Below, one piece after another: positions 62,001 through 64,000 of a stretch of 64,000 bases of DNA. The notes under the pieces were generated by a model. That model did no database searches. It saw nothing but the letters and a program-made list of their open reading frames with translations, and was not told the DNA's origin. A program made the position numbers and the translations under genes. The DNA lies in contig WARS01000036.1 of assembly GCA_008933995.1 (NCBI GenBank), forward strand, positions 1,774,419 to 1,838,418, read 5' to 3'. Position 1 is the stretch's first letter. Each line of letters opens with the position of its first letter. Origin of the DNA: Datnioides undecimradiatus. Taxonomy: Eukaryota > Chordata > Actinopteri > Lobotiformes > Datnioididae.

Positions 62001-62468
62001 CCTTTACAATTACTGCCCCTAAGCATGGCTAACTGTATTTGCCAGAAAACATGACCCATCCATAGATGCTCTGGAAATCTGCTGTAAGTGTGTGTGACAC
62101 CTGCGTTAGAGCTCGCTCAAACCAGACGTGTGTGTAAATCTGATGCATTTACAGCAGCCAGGTGATGGCGCACTCATTTTCAGGCTAACAAACTAATTTT
62201 ACTCAAACACAAACGCGTTCAAAAGGATCATTGTTTGCTGACAAACAGAAAATGACAGTAGCTTCAGAGGCCACTGGGCCATCAGAGCGTGGTCAGGTCA
62301 ACTGACAGCGTCTAATCTTTGCTCTGATGACCTGCTTTTCCTCACGTTTATTTCCTTCCTCAGGAGATGTGTGAGCTGATTCCCTGCGACCGGCAGCATT
62401 TGTCAGCCAGGATAGAGAGAAGAGACCAGCTCCTCATGGGCCTGGCCAAGCTGAAGAAGGAGCACTAA
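40278..62468 (+). CDS. CRYL1: Lambda-crystallin homolog / L-gulonate 3-dehydrogenase, complete
   Basis: CRYL1 is a cytosolic NAD-dependent dehydrogenase of the 3-hydroxyacyl-CoA dehydrogenase family; it oxidises L-gulonate in the uronate (glucuronate-xylulose) cycle (established). Nine exons: 40278-40318, 40945-41052, 42590-42716, 44738-44899, 46229-46324, 46776-46874, 56622-56730, 60862-60968, 62364-62468 (TAA 62466-62468). They total 954 nt, 317 residues; the human protein has 319. All junctions are GT-AG and in phase. The Rossmann motif GSGLIG is at residues 13-18, with the NAD-ribose Asp at 36 (VKIYD). E97 and K102 are in [16 protein letters not shown] follows in the same exon, and the catalytic-type HPVNPPY is at 145-151, with the His at 145 just before an intron. 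[11 protein letters not shown] marks the C-terminal domain. Most of the 22-kb span is intron; one intron alone is 9.7 kb. Confidence 0.96.
41053..42589 (+). other. CRYL1 intron 2
   Basis: 1.5 kb with no exon seen. A short word near 41608-41625 (GGACAGTTCACCCC) resembles a common teleost repeat but is too short to call. Confidence 0.6.
42717..44737 (+). other. CRYL1 intron 3
   Basis: 2.0 kb, containing the (TATC)22 array at 43981-44068. No coding segment recognised. Confidence 0.65.
43981..44068. repeat. (TATC)22 tetranucleotide array (GATA repeat on the other strand)
   Basis: 88 bp of perfect TATC units, flanked at the 5' side by one partial unit. Confidence 0.96.
47131..47290. repeat. Probable teleost interspersed-repeat end
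   Basis: The pattern AACCTTTATTGTCCCACAATG...GGGAAACTGCATTGTTGCAACAGC... ends near AGATATTGCACATTG. It resembles the end of a widespread teleost repeat whose copies run from TTTATTGTCCC to TTGCACATTG. Family assignment is not secure. Confidence 0.4.
48268..48272. repeat. Left 5-bp target duplication of solo LTR
   Basis: ATATC, repeated at 48744-48748. Confidence 0.65.
48273..48743 (-). mobile_element. Probable solo LTR of an LTR retrotransposon
   Basis: The 471-bp unit starts TGTCAAGG and ends CCCTGACA, giving the TG...CA termini and short inverted ends typical of LTRs. It is flanked by a perfect 5-bp duplication ATATC (48268-48272 and 48744-48748). Read on the minus strand it has a TATTTAAG TATA-like word near 48570 and AATAAA near 48350, in the order expected of U3 then R. 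No gag or pol sequence is attached. Gypsy-type is likely from the 5-bp duplication, but BEL elements also make 5 bp. Confidence 0.7.
48744..48748. repeat. Right 5-bp target duplication of solo LTR
   Basis: ATATC, repeated from 48268-48272. Confidence 0.65.
52901..52930. repeat. (AAAAAAC)n run
   Basis: About four imperfect A-rich heptamer units in CRYL1 intron 6. Confidence 0.85.
53417..54572. mobile_element. Possible degraded hAT-like element with a LINE/SINE tail inside
   Basis: AGTAGAAGTACTG...TTCAAGTAAAAGTACC at 53429-53470 and CTCAAGTAAATG...TTTTTTCCACCCCTTG at 54531-54572 resemble the two ends of a common teleost non-autonomous hAT family. Its outer end is typically CAGGGGTGGAAAA (inverted here as TTTTTCCACCCCTTG). 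The left terminus and target duplication are not recognisable, so the extent is approximate. Confidence 0.4.
53935..54001. repeat. 3' tail of a teleost LINE/SINE family
   Basis: The words GTAAAGTGCCCTGAGATGAC and GTGATTTGGCGCTATGTAAA end in TGAATTGAATTGAAA. This matches the conserved tail and short terminal repeats of a very common fish retroposon. The copy is 5'-truncated to the tail. Confidence 0.6.
56731..60861 (+). other. CRYL1 intron 7, 4.1 kb
   Basis: No exon or clear transposon found. An exon-like stretch starting at 59279 was examined and rejected. Confidence 0.65.
60969..62363 (+). other. CRYL1 intron 8, 1.4 kb
   Basis: Contains a 176-codon open frame on + (61453-61983) with no recognisable domains. 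It is treated as chance. Nothing else seen. Confidence 0.65.
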
Positions 62469-62665
62469 GATCAAGACCACCTCTGACTGACTGAATTCAT
62501 TATTGTCAGCCTTCTGTAACTTGATACGAAGACTAGCACAGTGGTGATTGAGGGACTGCAGTAAAATCAATCACCACACCACACAATGTTCCACTGTCCA
62601 AAGGAATACTGTGAAAATTGTGAAATTGTGATTTTGATCAATAAAGAGAACTGAATCATACATTT
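62469..62665 (+). other. CRYL1: CRYL1 3' untranslated region
   Basis: Short 3' UTR inferred from the stop at 62466-62468 to just past the AATAAA at 62640. Confidence 0.65.
62640..62645 (+). terminator. CRYL1 polyadenylation signal
   Basis: Canonical AATAAA 172 bp after the stop, followed by T-rich sequence. Confidence 0.75.
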
Positions 62666-64000
62666 ATCCATATAGTTTCTGTTCACATAACACGACATGT
62701 AAGGAAAATGAAAGTATAAAATCAAACTTTAGATATGTTGGGGTGAGAACTGGAGTGGCCTCTGTTTCCTCCAGCAGAACGAATCGATGATGTGCGTGGC
62801 GTTAAACGCTTACTGATAAGGTCCTGGATCCCAGGAAACAATGAATGAAACATGTCACGAGTGCTAGCCCGGCTCGCTTTGACAGTTCTGCTCCGCTCAT
62901 GTTGCAGAATTCATCTCATAGTGATGTGACCATCACATGTGCCACGTTACACCGCTGTCACCAAAAATAAAAACAAGTTTACAGGTTATTTATAGTGCAT
63001 ATTCTATGTATAGATCAAAAGTTTGATCACCTGTATGTGCATATATTCAGGCTTAGGTCAGTCCAGACAATGTATAGTACTACGTTTACAGGAGAGCAGG
63101 CCTGAGGCAGGTCAGAGGTTCTAAAAATACTTTTAAATGAATATCATCATACATATTTCTGCATGTAAATAATGTAAAGCATCTGATGTAAAACAGGTTG
63201 GTTGTGGACAGGTGACCACAGTGTATTGTTGTGCAGCAGGGACAAAAATAACCTGATATATTTAATCAGGGTATTCGGGGTATCCAGCTAATTCAGTGGG
63301 TTAAAGGGTTTTTTATTCTTTTTTTAATCTCAGTTTAAAAGAAGAAAAAGATGTAAGGAGGGGCCTGTTGTTATGGCACAAATATGAATAAATGCAAACT
63401 GGCCATACAAGCTGCTAAAACACGTATAACTCATTACTCTACCTGACCCCCAGTGTGTGAAGCAGTTACATTAGTGTTACTGCTGAACTGGCTCCTGATT
63501 AAATAATGAACCTAGTCTACAGTCAAAGCCGTAGAGGCCCAACCAGAACACAACCAGACTGATTATATAAATATGAATACACTGTGACTCTTAAACTCCC
63601 CCTTTGAGCTTTAACCAATGAGATGATTGCTTCTTCATGACAACATCCGCCCAACTTGATCTGCTATTCACTGATTATGAAAGTCATCATGTGCACAAAC
63701 ACACACACAGTCAGTCTTGCACCTAATGACTGTCTCTAACACGGGTGCCGGGCTGGCCCCACCCTGACGCTTGCCCCTCCCTCCCTCCCAGTCTACAGGA
63801 GGCAGGAGGAAAACCTCCGAGGACTCAGGTGTGTCTCACTCTGGATAAGGACAGGACAAGGCACACCACGTCTCCAATGAGCTAGACTCTGATTGTGTTG
63901 GGGCAGCAGTTTTCTAGAGATCACACAGGAAGAAAGGATTAATCGTTTTTTTCTCTTCATGGAAAATTATTGAAATATTTTGGATAGGCTCCACAGAGAC
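62666..64000. other. Intergenic region downstream of CRYL1
   Basis: No coding exon or repeat identified. In human the next genes are connexins GJB6/GJB2, but none of their sequence is visible here. Confidence 0.6.

Overview
The window is vertebrate nuclear DNA, almost certainly from a ray-finned (teleost) fish. Genes are split into short exons with GT-AG introns. Proteins are of vertebrate type, microsatellites are frequent (CA/TG, CT, GATA), and there are hAT-like DNA transposons and an LTR relic of kinds common in teleosts. I cannot name the species. There is no prokaryotic content, CRISPR array or operon.

Layout: (1) 1-~15,970, + strand: the 3' two thirds of XPO4 (exportin-4); 16 coding exons and the stop are present, and roughly the first 330 residues lie upstream of the window. 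(2) 17,512-~20,510, + strand: complete EEF1AKMT1 (N6AMT2, eEF1A lysine methyltransferase 1), four coding exons. (3) 21,972-21,199, - strand: complete IL17D, two exons. (4) 39,773-23,541, - strand: complete IFT88, 24 coding exons, 824 aa. (5) 40,278-62,468, + strand: complete CRYL1 (lambda-crystallin / L-gulonate 3-dehydrogenase), nine exons, 317 aa. (6) 62,646-64,000: intergenic, nothing coding seen. Every exon chain was checked for reading phase across all junctions, and all five genes stay open.

The order and relative strands are the mirror image of human 13q12.11 (CRYL1-IFT88-IL17D-EEF1AKMT1-XPO4), so this is an ancient, fully conserved syntenic block. The genes do not form a pathway: nuclear transport, translation-factor methylation, a secreted cytokine, ciliary transport and sugar-acid metabolism. 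Architecturally, IFT88 and CRYL1 are head to head, with about 500 bp between start codons. EEF1AKMT1 and IL17D converge, with candidate poly(A) signals under 200 bp apart.

The accessory signal is in the introns. An XPO4 intron holds a hAT transposon with perfect 8-bp target duplications and a dead BED zinc finger, and a second hAT-type element is inserted inside it. Another XPO4 intron holds a 12-bp minisatellite carrying five CACGTG E-boxes in exact phase. A long CRYL1 intron holds a probable solo LTR with a 5-bp target duplication. Several simple repeats lie directly beside splice sites. I did not find a previously undescribed system. All five genes are well-known families, and the items worth a second look are these intronic and promoter structures.
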